Positions 30,055 to 42,984 of a stretch of DNA of 64,000 nt are shown here, piece after piece; the stretch's first letter is position 1; each line of letters opens with the position of its first letter. The DNA lies in assembly GCA_020002185.1 (NCBI GenBank), contig CM034538.1:64238333-64302332 (forward strand), read 5' to 3'. Made by a program: the position numbers and the translations under genes. A model generated the notes under the pieces. The model was not told where the DNA came from. It did not search any database and saw nothing but the letters and a program-made list of their open reading frames with translations. Source of the DNA: Paraescarpia echinospica. Lineage: Eukaryota > Annelida > Polychaeta > Sabellida > Siboglinidae.

Positions 30055-32206
30055 TTTAGCCTCTGTGATGTTTATCGTTTTTCGTCAGTTTTAATTCAAG
30101 GACATTGTATATGTTCGTCGAGAAGTTGTATGAAGATATTGTGGGGCAGAACAACCAAAGTTTTGGCAGTTTTATGGACCATTTTACTCGTTGTGTGTGT
30201 GTGTGGTGAACCGATTTGGCAAAATGGCAGATTCAAGACATATTCGCATGACGCGCTGTTGGCCTTGCGACCCAGTGTCACTGACAATCTTTCTGGTCCA
30301 CTCCTGGATTTAAACGACTTTACAGTGCTCTCGGACACTAACAACAGAAACCACCCGCGACGCAAGCGGGACAAGAAAGGCGGCGTTCGCCAGAGACTGA
30401 AGAAAAAGAAGGTAAGCACCCTCCCCCTGCCCTCTATCGTGTTGGCTAATGTCCGATCATTACGTTCGAAAATTGCCGGACAATGAATTTTACGTTGATG
30501 GCTTTGGTACCCCATTGAGATTGGACCGGGACAAAAAGCTGAGTGGCAAATCACAGGGTGGATGGATCTGTGAGTACATTAACCAGCGCTGGTGTAAGTC
30601 TGTCATCGTGAGGGAAGAACTGTGTACCCCGGACGTGGAGCTATTGTCAGTGTCGCTTCGTCGACCTATTTACCCAGATAGTTCGGACAGCTATTTTTAA
30701 TTCTGGTCTATGTGCCACCGTTAGCTAATGTTGCACGCGCAGCTGATGCAATCACTAGCTGTGTGCACCGGCTTGAGACAATGTCACCGGACTCGCCTAA
30801 CTTAATTCTCGGAGATTTCAATAGCTGCCGACTAGACAAAACATTGCCTGTTTACCAGCAGTACGTGACGTGTCAGACACGCGATAGTAATACCCTCGAT
30901 CTTTGTTATTGCAACATTAAGGACGCGTACAAGTCCGTGACGAAGATGGCACTCGGTACAGCTGATCACAATATGGTACATTTGATCCCGGCGTATAGAA
31001 TTAAACTGCAGAGACAGAAAGCAGTGCAGAAAACTGTAAAAAAACGTGGGACTTGAACTCGGTCGACGCCCTTAGGGGGTGTTTTGATTGTACTTTGTGG
31101 GATGTTCTTATTGACTCCAGTTCTTCGCTTGAAGAAGCAGTTGATATCGTCACAGACTATATCAAGTTTTGTGAAGAGATGATTGTCCCCACAAAGGCTG
31201 TGAAAATCTTCTCAAATAACAAACCGTGGGTGAGTAAAGAACTGAAAAACATAATCAACGAGAAGAAGAGGGCTTTCATGTCTAACAACCGCATTGAAGC
31301 AAAAAGGATCCAGTGTACTCTAAAAAAGCAGATCAGGGACGCTAAACTGGAATACAAGGACAACATTGAACGCCTGTTCCAATACGTCAATATGCACAGG
31401 GCGTGGCAGGGACTGAACTCTCTTTCTGGTGTTGAGTCCGGCAAACGTGTCATACAAACCCCAGAGTCAGCTGAAGAGAATCTCCAGTTCGCTGAAGACT
31501 GGAATTCCTTTTTGACGTTTTGACCAGTGTGACTTCTCACGTGAGCGTCAGGAGGCGGTGGACGATATTGAGTCTCAGCTCACTGAGGATGAAACCCCAG
31601 AAATACCTCCTGATGACGTCAGTAAGATCTTCAAGCACGTTAATCCTCACAAGGCAGCTGGGCCTGACAACGTCAGTGGTCGGGTCCTCAAGGAATGCCA
31701 TGCTGTGCTGCGTGCAGTGTTCAGCATCCTTTTCAACTGGTCTCTGAAGCAGCATCGCATCCCCCTGGCCTGGAAATCGTGAGTTATATGTCCTGTCCCC
31801 AAGATACCTGTGCCATCTGTTCTCAATGGCTACCTCAGTCGTCATGAAGTGCTTTGACCGACTCGTACTTCGTCCTCTCCTGCTGCATGTTGGGAATCAA
31901 CTGGATCCCCTCCAATTTGCGTATAAAAGCAATAGAGATGTGGATGATGCAGTCCTCACTCTATGTCATAGTATGTATACTCACCTGGAAAAACCCAAGT
32001 AATTTGCCAGGATAGTCTTTATTGACTTTTAGTCGGCTTTCAACACCATCCAGCCACACATCATGATGAATAAATTTGTCAATGTGCATGTGAACCCACA
32101 CATCATCTTGTGGGTAAACCAGTTTCTTACAGAGCGTACGCAAGTAGTGCGCTATAATGGTGCTGTGTCGAGCTCACTCTTCACTTTCACCGGTGCCCCC
32201 CAGGGC
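30055..32206 (+). mobile_element. Rex1/L2-like LINE ORF2, broken, truncated in RT
   Basis: Blocks in shifting frames follow the order of an endonuclease/RT polyprotein. A basic GGVRQRLKKKK is followed by LPSIVLANVRSLRSKI (endonuclease start, about 30430), INQRWCKSVIVREELCTPD (30580), NLILGDFNSCRLDKTLP (30800), SNTLDLCYCNIKDAYKSV and TADHNMVHLIP (endonuclease end). The linker is NKPWVSKELKNIINEKKRAF, then RT blocks GPDNVSGRVLKECHAVL (31665), QFAYKSNRDVDDAVLTL (31915), an SAFNTIQP region (32035) and FTGAPQG (32185). It stops abruptly at about 32206, just before the catalytic FADD. Several frameshifts and stops make it inactive. The same family is at 3880-4735. Confidence 0.83.
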
Positions 32207-32231
32207 TTGCACATACTTTTTGTCTTTTGTA

Positions 32232-32269
32232 GTGTCCACCGACACCTAATTTTGAAACAATATATGACC

Positions 32270-32318
<49 letters not shown>

Positions 32319-32975
32319 AAGTGTTAAAACATAATGATTTAAAGTCAGGAAACGGAATTAATCAGTACCACAAAAAAGTTTTAAGCTGCTAGCATTTTCA
32401 AGTTAATCACAAACCAAAACTGTTTGAGTTTGAGTTTGGGAACTTAAGGGCGTGTCCACCAACACTCGTGGTTCTGTAGAGTACTGAAAATGCTATACAG
32501 CAAACACTATATTTGGTATATTTCATAGAAGGAATATTCATTTGTAATTAGTTTAAGAGAAAAAGCATGTATGTTTGCTCTAGTATTTCGCGGATATAAT
32601 TAAAATGACGCTTTTCAAGAATGTTCACCGACACCATGTCCTCCGACACCGACTCGAATGCGCTGCTGGTGCTGCCGTCTGGCGAACTATACGGTCAAAA
32701 TGGGTGGCGCGAATAGGTTTGTATCCAGTTTGTTAAACAATGTTGACGATAATTCTGTTTTAACGCAACTGTAATGTGCATTTATTTAGTCACCGGACAC
32801 GATTATTCCTTTTCAAACTTGTATTGACTTTCTTTATGGCGTTGTAGATGTACAATTCAATGAATGATTAATCTGATGTGTCTGAGCGAGTATGTGCGTG
32901 TACTGCACTAAAACGTGCTTGCACACGTGATCTCCTTAGCTGTGGTGTCGGAGGACACGGATTGTCGGAGGACAC
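32232..32975. repeat. Dyad GTGTC-N4-GACAC cluster, left (six sites)
   Basis: Sites at 32232-32245 (exact), 32452-32465 (AACAC half), 32622-32634 (partial), 32636-32649 (ATGTC CTCC GACAC), 32945-32958 (GTGTC GGAG GACAC, exact) and 32962-32975. The last two are spaced 17 bp apart, the same spacing as the pair at 44270/44287. Confidence 0.8.
32275..32315. repeat. (AT)n microsatellite
   Basis: About 20 AT units just inside the left dyad. Confidence 0.98.
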
Positions 32976-35000
32976 TTTATTTATGTATCATTATGCTAAA
33001 AGTCACACTATATTAACAGTGTTCTGCCCAGGTTTTCAAAAGGGTGGGGTGCCATTTTAATAAAAGGGCACATAGAGCGCGGTGAGCAGTGATTAAAAGG
33101 GCACTTGCGACACGCGACTAAATTAAATACATGAGATGTAGTAGCAGTGTACAGCTTGTAATTTAATATCATACTACTTACATATAGTATATTATGTACA
33201 CAGTGTATACATATATTTATGTACTATAATATATGCTCAGGCATTGTAGAACAAAACATAATATTCAGCTTTACAATAACTTTTTAATGTGTGTCAATGT
33301 GCATAATATTCAACATACACAGAGGATATTATACAGGTAATGTTTGTGCCAAATTCCTTTGGACTAGGTTTAACATAATTGAGATATACTGTTATGTTCG
33401 ATTTTGAAAATTTTAAATGTTCCAGCAACATATTAATTTTGAAAAATGACATTTAGATAAATATAAATGTGGACAAATGGAACATTATAGTATATATAGA
33501 CAATACAACATGTTTAATTTTGTTAAATTTGCCTGCCTTAACTTTAGTTTCAGCAAAACACAGTATTTAGCATGATATAACATTTTATGTATAAATTCAC
33601 ATCATATTTGATATTCCCAGAGATTATTATATAAGCAAAAGGTATGCAAATATTGTTGGGTTAGGCTGAACAGAAATTGAGATACATTGCACTGCAAATA
33701 GCAAAATATGTAACTGGAAAGGTGTGATATCATACATTAAAATAATGCATAGTTAATTTTGTTTTATTTACAGAAACAATAACCCACACACAATCTCAAT
33801 GTTAACAATCAGTCAACAACAAAAAAAAGTAACTATCACTAGTTTGAAGCCACTGTTTAATGGTACCCCTCTGAATAATAATTATTATTACAGGTAGCTG
33901 CTGCTAAGCGATTTGGCCAAAACAAGACGCTGGCCGCCAGTAACCTTAACACCGCTGGCTAGTCCATTACACACGCACGTAACGTTGTGACCAAGAAACG
34001 GGATGCCTTGCATGAGCATGAACACCCAGAGGAGGTTGGCAGGCTCCGCGCATGCGCAAAAATGAAGTCATATTAGTGATCGACCGTAAACCGGCGCCAT
34101 TCAATCAATGCATGCGAACGAGTTATCATCGCAGTTTTATCGTCTCTATACGACGGCAACCTCCGTCTTAGTACGCAATGGCAACGACGATTTATCATAT
34201 TTCTTTTCCTTATATTGTGTTCACCGCAACTGTGATAATCGTTCTCTTCCGTCGTGTCCATGTTTATACGCGAAAGCGTCTTTAGGCTTTAGCGCACGTT
34301 TCATTCCTGGATGATTTGAAGGCTAGACGAATGATCTACACAGTTCGTCTTTGATACAGGTAAGCCAGTATGTACTGTATATAATAGTTGTTTGGTTATG
34401 GCACGTGAAGGTGTTTTAATATAAACAAAAACACATAAAAGTTGTAAGAAAATTAAGAACATTCTTACAGATAAAGTTATAGGCCCATGCCTTGGCAAAC
34501 CGGGCTAATAAGGGATTTATAATACTACAATATGATCAACCATGTTTTGGAGGAGAAAAGTGTTGAAAAACTGACATTTCTATTGCAAAGGATACTATCT
34601 TGAAGCTGAAAGGTGGTGGTATGGAAAGAGGATATCCCCTGGAAACAAATGCCCTCAATTTGCACCGTTTTAAGAACCTGTGACTGGACACGAACTCTGT
34701 TCATGATATATTTATATTCTACACACAAGTTGATTAGCTGACATTGTGACAAGTACAAAGGCCGTCAGAGAGGAAATCTAGCTTTTACGGGTATCACAAA
34801 CAAAATGAAACTTCTCTCAACTTGGCCAGAACATGGTTGAGAATTACAACTGACCTGCCTCATTGATATGTTCGGCTGCTCAAATCTAGGAACTTTTAAT
34901 TCCAATGGAAATTTTTGAAAATAGATTTCTTTTTGATAAATTTAAAACCAGATTTCATAAAATTGGAGGCGCAAGATTTATTTGGGTATCTTTGTCATGC
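32976..35000. other. AT-rich interval, no clear gene
   Basis: Only a short piece near 33895-34075 looks coding (AKRFGQNKTLAASNLN, then HEHPEEVGRLRACAKM on the plus strand, with stops). Its CAGAGGAGGTTGGCAGGCTC stretch recurs inverted at 42985-43030. The rest shows no recognisable feature. Confidence 0.4.
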
Positions 35001-35049
35001 TTGACACAATATTAGAACTCAGAGTTTGTAAGATAATTCTGTAAAACAC

Positions 35050-35240
35050 TGAGTCAAACATATAGGCTAGTACTAAGTGGCCCATTCAATGTCCCACTGA
35101 CACATACACCTGATGACAATGATACTGTTCAGACAGAGCTTCTGGGACTCCAGCAACATTCAGGTGCTGTGGTGAATTTCCATCCTGAAACTGTAACAAT
35201 AATGACACAAAGACTTTTGAGAACTACTGGTCTAGGTGTA
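35050..35240 (+). other. Possible coding exon of unknown family
   Basis: An open plus-strand frame reads LVLSGPFNVPLTHTPDDNDT and ELLGLQQHSGAVVNFHPETV, with compositional bias unlike the AT-rich surroundings. No clear start codon; a candidate donor GGTCTAG/GTGTAC is at about 35237. It is not recognised and could be a piece of a multi-exon gene of the candidate element. Confidence 0.25.
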
Positions 35241-36009
35241 CAGTCTAGCTACAGTATAGCGTGTACACAGTCAGGAATGGGTTTACATAATGGCTTCAAC
35301 AACTACATGATTTATTCAACATGTACATTTATTAGTACGCATAATGTATAAAGACAAAAACATAATCGTAAATGAGAATGAAATAATACAGAAAACATAC
35401 ACTTGTAAACTGTTGTACAATAGTTATGATAATTTGAGGCCAAGCAAAAAGAAACACTCTTAGTTGTATTTTTTAAAATAGACATCCCTTATGATTTAAT
35501 AGTAAGTGTTTTGGATGATGGCCACCACGTCTTAGATCATCTAAATAATCATGGTGCCTGATTTATGTAATTACTACAGCCCTACACCTTGAATTAGAAT
35601 GACATCTAAAGCATGACTTCAAATAATCAAGCAGTACACTGCATGACGAGTTTGGGATCAGGATTTCTTGACAAAAAACTTTTTCTTTTTTCACTGGCAT
35701 ATATAATAAAAAAGAGGCTGTTGTACCCAAAAATGTTTCATCTGTATATGGCATCATGTAAGTGAAGTTATAGAAAATAATATGTGATGATGTTTCATTC
35801 TGTTTTGTACATTATATGATTTTTTGTTATGCTCTATTGTATATTGTTTAAATATATATTATAATAATGTGTGTTAATATAATTTTTAATGTTGTTATAT
35901 GGTTTAATATATTGTTTGCCTAATGCATAATACCACAAAATCCTGATTCATTCCTATCCGGAGTAGAAATCGTTGGCAGTACATTGCAGTATGCATTTCA
36001 CATTAAATT

Positions 36010-38385
36010 ATCCCTGTCTGTTGGCAACAACACATTGCAATAGACGTATGACAGTATATTACCCCTGTCTGTTGATGACAACACATTGCCGTGAACATGT
36101 GACAGTACATTATCCCTGTCTGTTGTTGACAACACATTGCAGTGGACGTATGACAGTACGTTATCCCTGTCTGTTGGTGACAACACATTGCCGTGGACAT
36201 ATGACAGTACATTATCCCTGTCTGTTGGTGACAACACATTGCCGTGGACATATGACAGTACATTATCCCTGTCTGTTGGTGACAACACATTGCTGTGGAC
36301 ATATGACAGTACATTATCCCTGTCTGTTGGTGACAACACATTGCCGTGGACATAATTTTTTATGACAGTACATTATCCCTGTCTGTTGGTGACAACACAT
36401 TGCCGTGGACATATGACAGTACATTATCCCTGTCTGTTGGTGACAACACATTGCCGTGAACATGTGACAGTACATTATCCCTGTCTGTTGGTGACAACAC
36501 ATTGCCGTGGACATGTGACAGTACATTATCCCTGTCTGTTGGTGACAACACATTGCCGTGAACATGTGACAGTACATTATCCCTGTCTGTTGGTGACAAC
36601 ACATTGCCGTGGACATATGACAGTACATTATCCCTGTCTGTTGTTGACAACACATTGCTGTGGACATATGACAGTACATTATCCCTGTCTGTTGGTGACA
36701 ACACATTGCCGTGGACATATGACAGTACATTATCCCTGTCTGACAACACATTTGGGTGACAGACAACACATTGCCGTGGACATATGACAGTACATTATCC
36801 CTGTCTGTTGGTGACAACACATTGCCGTGAACATGTGACAGTACATTATCCCTGTCTGTTGGTGATAACACATTGCCGTGGACATATGACAGTACATTAT
36901 CCCTGTCTGTTGGTGACAACACATTGCCGTGAACATGTGACAGTACATTATCCCTGTCTGTTGGTGACAACACATTGCCGTGAACATGTGACAGTACATT
37001 ATCCCTGTCTGTTGGTGACAACACATTGCCGTGGACATATGACAGTACATTATCCCTTTCTGTTGGTGACAACACATTGCCGTGAACATGTGACAGTACA
37101 TTATCCCTGTCTGTTGGTGACAACACATTGCTGTGGACATATGACAGTACATTATCCCTGTCTGTTGGTGACAACACATTGCCGTGGACATATGACTGTA
37201 CATTATCCCTGTCTGTTGGTGACAACACATTGCCGTGGACATATGACAGTACATTATCCCTGTCTGTTGGTGACAACACATTGCCGTGAACATGTGACAG
37301 TACATTTTCCCTGTCTGTTGGTGACAACACATTGCCGTGGACATATGACAGTACATTATCCCTGTCTGTTGGTGACAACACATTGCCGTGGACATATGAC
37401 AGTACATTATCCCTGTCTGTTGGTGACAACACATTGCTGTGGACATATGACAGTACATTATCCCTGTCTGTTGGTGACAACACATTGCTGTGGACATATG
37501 ACAGTACATTATCCCTGTTTGTTGTTGACAACACATTTCAGTGAACATATGACAGTAAAGTATCACTGTCAGTTGGTGACAAAACATTGTAGTAGGTGAA
37601 TGACAATTACCATTGTCAATTGGTGACAACACATTGCAGTGACGTATGAAAGTACATTATCCCTGTTTGTTGGTGACAACACATTGCAGTGACGTATGAC
37701 AGTACATTATCCCTGTTTGTTGGTGACAACACATTGCAGTGACGTATGACAGTACATTATCCCTGTTTGTTGGTGACAACACATTGCCGTGGACATATGA
37801 CAGTACATTATCCCTGTCTGTTGGTGACAACACATTGCTGTGGACATATGACAGTACATTATCCCTGTCTGTTGGTGACAACACATTGCTGTGGACATAT
37901 GACAGTACATTATCCCTGTTTGTTGTTGACAACACATTTCAGTGAACATATGACAGTAAAGTATCACTGTCAGTTGGTGACAAAACATTGTAGTAGGTGA
38001 ATGACAATTACCATTGTCAATTGGTGACAACACATTGCAGTAGACCTATGACAGTACATTATCCCTGTTTGTTGGTGACAACACATTGCAGTAGACGTAT
38101 GACAGTACATTATCACTGTTTGTTGGTGACAACACATTGCAGTAGACGTATGTCAGTACATTATCCCTGTCTGTTGGTGACAACACATTGCAGTAGACCT
38201 ATGACAGTACATTATCCCTGTTTGTTGGTGACAACACATTGCAGTGACGTATGACAGTACATTATCCCTGTCTGTTGGTGACAACACATTGCAGTAGACC
38301 TATGACAGTACATTATCCCTGTTTGTTGGTGACAACACATTGCAGTGACGTATGACAGTACATTATCCCTGTCAATGACCATTAA
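36010..38385. repeat. 51-bp minisatellite, about 46 copies, with higher-order duplication
   Basis: Unit ACAGTACATTATCCCTGTCT plus GTTGGTGACAACACATTGCCGTGGACATATG. Because 51 is divisible by three, spurious ORFs run in most frames of both strands. A variant block (GTGAACATATGACAGTAAAG, TTGTAGTAGGTGAATGACAA) occurs at 37541 and again at 37942, showing duplication of a 401-bp higher-order segment. Several right-hand units are shortened to 48 bp (GCAGTGACGTATG). Confidence 0.97.
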
Positions 38386-38441
38386 CACACAAATCAACAA
38401 TGGTGTCCTTTTTGGTATAGCAAATTATTTTGTTATTGCAG

Positions 38442-39125
38442 TGGAAAGAAGATGGCCAGATGATGGAAGCGCAAATGGTTGCAGCAATGGAGGTGATTCC
38501 ATCTGCAGCAGGACCATGGGTAGCTGCTTCAACAAGTCTTCCATCGGATTTACATCCAATTCATGGAGCTCCTTTTCCTGACTTTAAGACTCGATGCAAC
38601 TGTTTCGAGAAATGCACAACCATATTGCTTGACTTTTCTTTTGGGTCGTCGAGTACACGTGAACAAGGTCCTAGCAACTTGTCCCATCATCATTCGGACA
38701 GAGATGATGAGTCCAGTGTGGAGTGTGAGGGTGAGGAGGTTGATGTCCACAGTATAGTCGTTCATTGCGCTGGCAGTTGTCTTTATCACTTTCAGCTGCT
38801 GCTCCGGAAAGTCTGTATGTTTGGCGAGAAAATGGGAGACCTTACGATCTTTCTGGAACCACAGCAAGAAAATGTAAATGACAAGAATGCTATTCTTATT
38901 AAAACAGATATGCCTGGTGTCTCTCAGTCTATTGGCTATATACCAGTGCAGGATTTGCCTAGAGTGCACAAAGGGTATTTAAACAAAACACTTTGCTCCA
39001 CAATTTTTTTTACAAAATTATTGCTCAATACCGACCTCAGCAGGGAAAGTCTTTGCTGACAGCTTATATCTGCCTTTTAAAAACTGGGAAATGGCCACCG
39101 ATAGATCCCTCTTTTACTTACAATC
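38442..39125 (+). CDS. Unknown protein exon with HIRAN-like region
   Basis: An acceptor (TTTGTTATTGCAG) ends at 38441 and the frame is open to 39059. The sequence has an acidic middle (DRDDESSVECEGEEVDVHS), then CLYHFQLLLRKVCMFGEK and FLEPQQENVNDKNAILIKTD ... QSIGYIPVQDLP. The last part has the 'N-x-x-D-x-x-A-I-x-V ... x-G-Y-I/V' layout of HIRAN domains, which bind DNA 3' ends. After the stop, another frame continues KTGKWPPIDPSFTYN (about 39080-39125), so the 3' end may be frameshifted. It begins 60 bp after the 51-bp minisatellite. The call is tentative; I know no named family with this order. Confidence 0.4.
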
Positions 39126-40300
39126 AAAAACTGACGTGCTCATTCATTATGGCCAACATGTAATATTTCTACACCAGTAAGTTTATTTAACAGATGCATT
39201 TTGGTAACATTTACGGTAAGAAATTGAAAAATTCACAAACTATTATTAATAAAAAATAGTACAGAGTCAATTGACAAAAGGCACCACATACTTAAATATG
39301 TTATGTATAGATGCTTGTTTACATTACACAAAATTAAGAAACATTATCAGTGTTAAGGGCTTGTCCTGTCATGTGTGGTAATGATGTTTGTTAACTTATT
39401 TTTTACTATATCAGTGAATTTGCAATCTGTGTTCAAACTAGTTTGGAAGAAAATCGCTTGATGGTTATATTAGAGAATAGCATTCTTGTCCCATACAAAT
39501 AGTTTTCATACAATTTTATATGGTTTTTAAGTTGAACATGTTTTTCCGAATGTTTGGCATGTCAACATTGTAAAGAAAAACATTAATTTTGAAACGCTAT
39601 ACAATTGACGTATTCCTCTTTACCTTCACACTCCTGTTTTCCATGCTCATACACTCTAATAATACACCTGGTACTTTTTAAATTGTTGTGTCTTATCATG
39701 TCTTTTGCATTGAATTTACTTATAGCAATCTTAAGACACCCTACTACATTGGGTAAACCTTACAGAACATACCCTTGTCACATTTGCTGATCATGAATGT
39801 TTATATATAACTGTAAGATAGCTTCACTTATTATGCTTGTGATTTAAGTTTAACATGATAATGTCTTAATGTGTAAACTTGGGGTTTGTGCTCAAATGTT
39901 ATTAAAACTACAATATAATCACACTGTTGTGCAAATGGAACATTGTTAAGCTACCAAAATGTGAAATATCCCCAGGTTAGTTGTTCCTGTCCAATATGTA
40001 ATACACAGAAACATAACCAATATTACTGTATCATGTTACATCTATGTTTATTGAACCTGCCACAACGACCTATTTTTGTGGGACTCGATTTCCTGTAGAT
40101 GTGGCTGCTCTAATCTTTTATTGCTGTTTGTGTTACATGTATTTGATTATTTGAAGAACGTGAAACATTTATTAAACCATAATTTGTAATCAAGATATCT
40201 TGTTGTAACGTATATCATTATATAATGTATTTAATTTAAGGTAACAAGCAATATTAAATCATTCATACCCAAGTACTAATGGCGCAGTTGTCGAGGCAAC
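39126..40300. other. AT-rich non-coding interval
   Basis: No gene, repeat or RNA feature recognised. Confidence 0.4.
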
Positions 40301-40306
40301 ATGTGT

Positions 40307-41801
40307 TCAGGCACAGGGGGAGATCAGCAACTGAGGAAATCGCATGGAACTTCTGCCGAATGGTTTGCGTGTCTCTTTGGCATGTACATTTGCCAAGAAG
40401 ATTGAGCCAACTTCCTGTCTGCTGCACACCGGTCGGTGTAGTCGCAGAGGATGATTCTCGGATGTTACATTCACAGGAACATTTACTTCAGCGTTGAAGT
40501 CTACCTCTTCCTCTCGGTACCGCTCATTTGCAGTCTTATAGTAAAACTGCAGCTCCGGGTGTATTTTCTTATAACATTCACTGAAAATATGAAAGTATAA
40601 CAAACATATTAAGTATGGTTAAGGATGACTACAAAACATCTTTAAGAAACAATGTAATTTAACAAAACTCATCTCCCTCTACTCGTTAGCACGTAGCTTA
40701 CATTGAATTATCCTCAAGAAACCTGTGGGAATTTTTGTCATCTCTTATGGTAAAATATATATATGTAGTGTTGTACATCAGTGTTTTGAAATCACCCCCA
40801 ACTTGTTATGTATAAACGAATTGATGCTAGACAAGTTTACATGTTAGCGTTTAACGTAATTTACCATTTTATGTACATTCATAGTGTCATATTACAAAAT
40901 ACAATATAAAGCAAGGTTGTACGTTCCTTTACTCAAAAACAATAAGTGTTCTAATTATTAACATGAATTTATGTATATTTTGTTTATATTACGCAATAAC
41001 ATTTCAAAGCTCATACAGGGAATGAGCAATGTCACATGGGCAAAAACGTTTTCATAAAAATGAACTTGATATGAATATAAAATTATTATATTAAACCAGT
41101 ACATCCTAATGTTATGTACTTTTTTCTACTTAAAATAAACAATTACTATCCAAATTGTGTAGATATTAACATAAAATATTTGTTACTTAAAATTCATACA
41201 TCCGATCACAGATCAAATTGCTGAAGAGATTTTAAACTACAATTTTCGGAAGATTTATTTTCGTATAATTTTGTTTCCAAAAATTACTAAGAATACTTTA
41301 ATATTAAATGGCAAATTTGTGCATATCAAAGTTCCTACTAAACAGCTTTGTCGTAATACAGTCGAACCTCGCTTTAAGGTCACCTCGGTAATACAGCCAC
41401 CTCGCAAGTAAGGTCAACATAGGATAGTCCAACATTATTTTTATAACAGTAAAGTATAGGAAATTAGTCTCGCTAACATAGTCGCCTCGTCACTCGGGTT
41501 ACCTTTTGCCCAGTCCCAAGGATGACCTTAATAGCAAGGTTCCGATGTAGTTGCAGTTACCTGATGATGTCAATAAGGCTGTAGTCAGGGTTGTCATGGT
41601 CGATCCATGGTATCCAATCCTTCACCAAATACTCGAGCATACCGAGGTTGTATCGACATCTTTGTTCCTCTGAGAGTCCACGCCCGTCGGGTGCTTCATG
41701 CCAATCAGCTATACGTCGTACATATTCGGCCTCAGAGTTATAGTTGTTTTCTTCCATGAAGGATGCAACTCCATGGGACAGGAGTCGTTCTACATCCACA
41801 A
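40307..41801 (-). CDS. Two-exon hypothetical gene
   Basis: On the minus strand, 41801-41561 is preceded by an acceptor (AATATACAG) and followed by a donor (GTAACT). The next acceptor (TATTTTCAG) opens the exon from 40580 in matching phase. The frame then runs to a stop at 40307, although the true exon may end earlier. The protein begins MDVERLLSHGVASFMEENNY, contains YVRRIADWHEAPDGRGLSEE and GMLEYLVKDWIPWIDHDNPD, then ECYKKIHPELQFYYKTANER and an NVPVNVTSEN segment. Composition is that of a real soluble protein. No family is recognised and upstream exons are likely missing. A pogo-like MITE sits in the intron. Confidence 0.45.
41357..41549. mobile_element. Pogo/Tc1-like MITE, about 193 bp
   Basis: Starts TACAGTCGAACCTCGCTTTA and ends, in reverse complement, TACATCGGAACCTTGCTATT, both continuing AAGGTCAYC. 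The ends are imperfect inverted repeats about 28 bp long flanked by TA. The CAGTCGAACCTCG start is typical of pogo-group non-autonomous elements. It lies a few bases from the splice donor at 41560. Confidence 0.6.
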
Positions 41802-42471
41802 CTGTATATTATAAGTTTAACATGTTGTTTATTTGAAATCAATTTCCAATGTAAAGCGGTAATAAATATTTAATTAGATTCCTTTTGCCAATCATATGTC
41901 CTGTGCTTAATGCATAAATATCATAAATATGTACAACGCTATATATGCAATACCGTATTCAATATGATTAACTTTAATAAAAGTAATAAATGAAAAAGAA
42001 TTAAAATGATAGAACTTACATGCGAATTAATTTACATTACTGTCACATTTTGGTGTAGAAGTATCCATTCCGTAGAACTACCCTACAGACTAGATTTGAT
42101 TAAACTGACAGCTACGCAACTTCGATTCCTTCCGTGTAGGCCTACTGTTGTCTTGACCCTTTGCAATGCAGTGTAAACAGTGTACTGTAGGCTTTGCCAT
42201 ACGCTCATGTTCAATGTTATGAATGAAAATTACAAATTCACTCAGTAATTTCACTATGCATAGTACGACATATACAGTCTAGTGTCAACCACGTGAAAAC
42301 AGCGTCTATTAGTTGCAACAATAATCATATAACGTGAGCGATAGTGGGGAAATGCCTAGAATGCACTTGCCAAATTGATAACTAAAAGTTCTGGTTCTTT
42401 TTGGTTCTTTTTAAAACTTAGAATCTACAGTTTATAAAGAATGCGGGGGCGCTTAAATGGCGTTTGTATAT

Positions 42472-42721
42472 TGTCACGAGATACCCCAGCTGATGCCCAG
42501 CAGGGAGGGTATATTTGGACTGATTGCCTAGCAGCAACCTCTGGACTCTAATTAGCATATAGAGTAGTGGGCGCTGCCGCCGCTGTTAGTGTAGTGAATC
42601 AGTCTACCCTAGGATTTAGACCAGTGCAGCTGTGTATCCAGATAATAACGTATTAAACATATTCTTCTCGACGTGTTGTTTGTATGTTATATAATACATA
42701 GATACGAGCAATACCGTTACA
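42472..42721. mobile_element. Solo LTR, 250 bp
   Basis: TGTCACGAGATACC...GCAATACCGTTACA has TG...CA ends and a TGT/ACA inverted pair, and is flanked by TATAT at 42467-42471 and 42722-42726 (5 bp, as for Ty3/Gypsy). A poly(A)-like ATTAAACA lies at about 42651 near the 3' end. No internal retroviral genes are nearby. The AT-only duplication is weak evidence on its own. Confidence 0.62.
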
Positions 42722-42984
42722 TATATCTAACAATAGATGAATATTTTGCAATTTGATTTTTTTCGAAAATGTCCGTGCTCTCGCTTCACTCAAATTCAAC
42801 TTACGAATATTAACTATTCAGATCCTTAAAAGCATGACGGTTACACTGGTTCGCTCCCTTGGTTATCAATAAGTGAATTCTTCACCAGGTATCAATAGAA
42901 AACGACATAAATGTATAACATGCAGCAATTGAAAAAGAGCCTCAAAAACCTACCGAGTGGGCGGAGCTGAACTTGTCAACATTT

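Noticed and set aside
36314..37632. Long ORFs on both strands over the 51-bp array (up to 406 codons)
   Set aside because: The period is divisible by three, so every stop-free frame stays open. Several frames on both strands are open at once, which shows there is no coding constraint.
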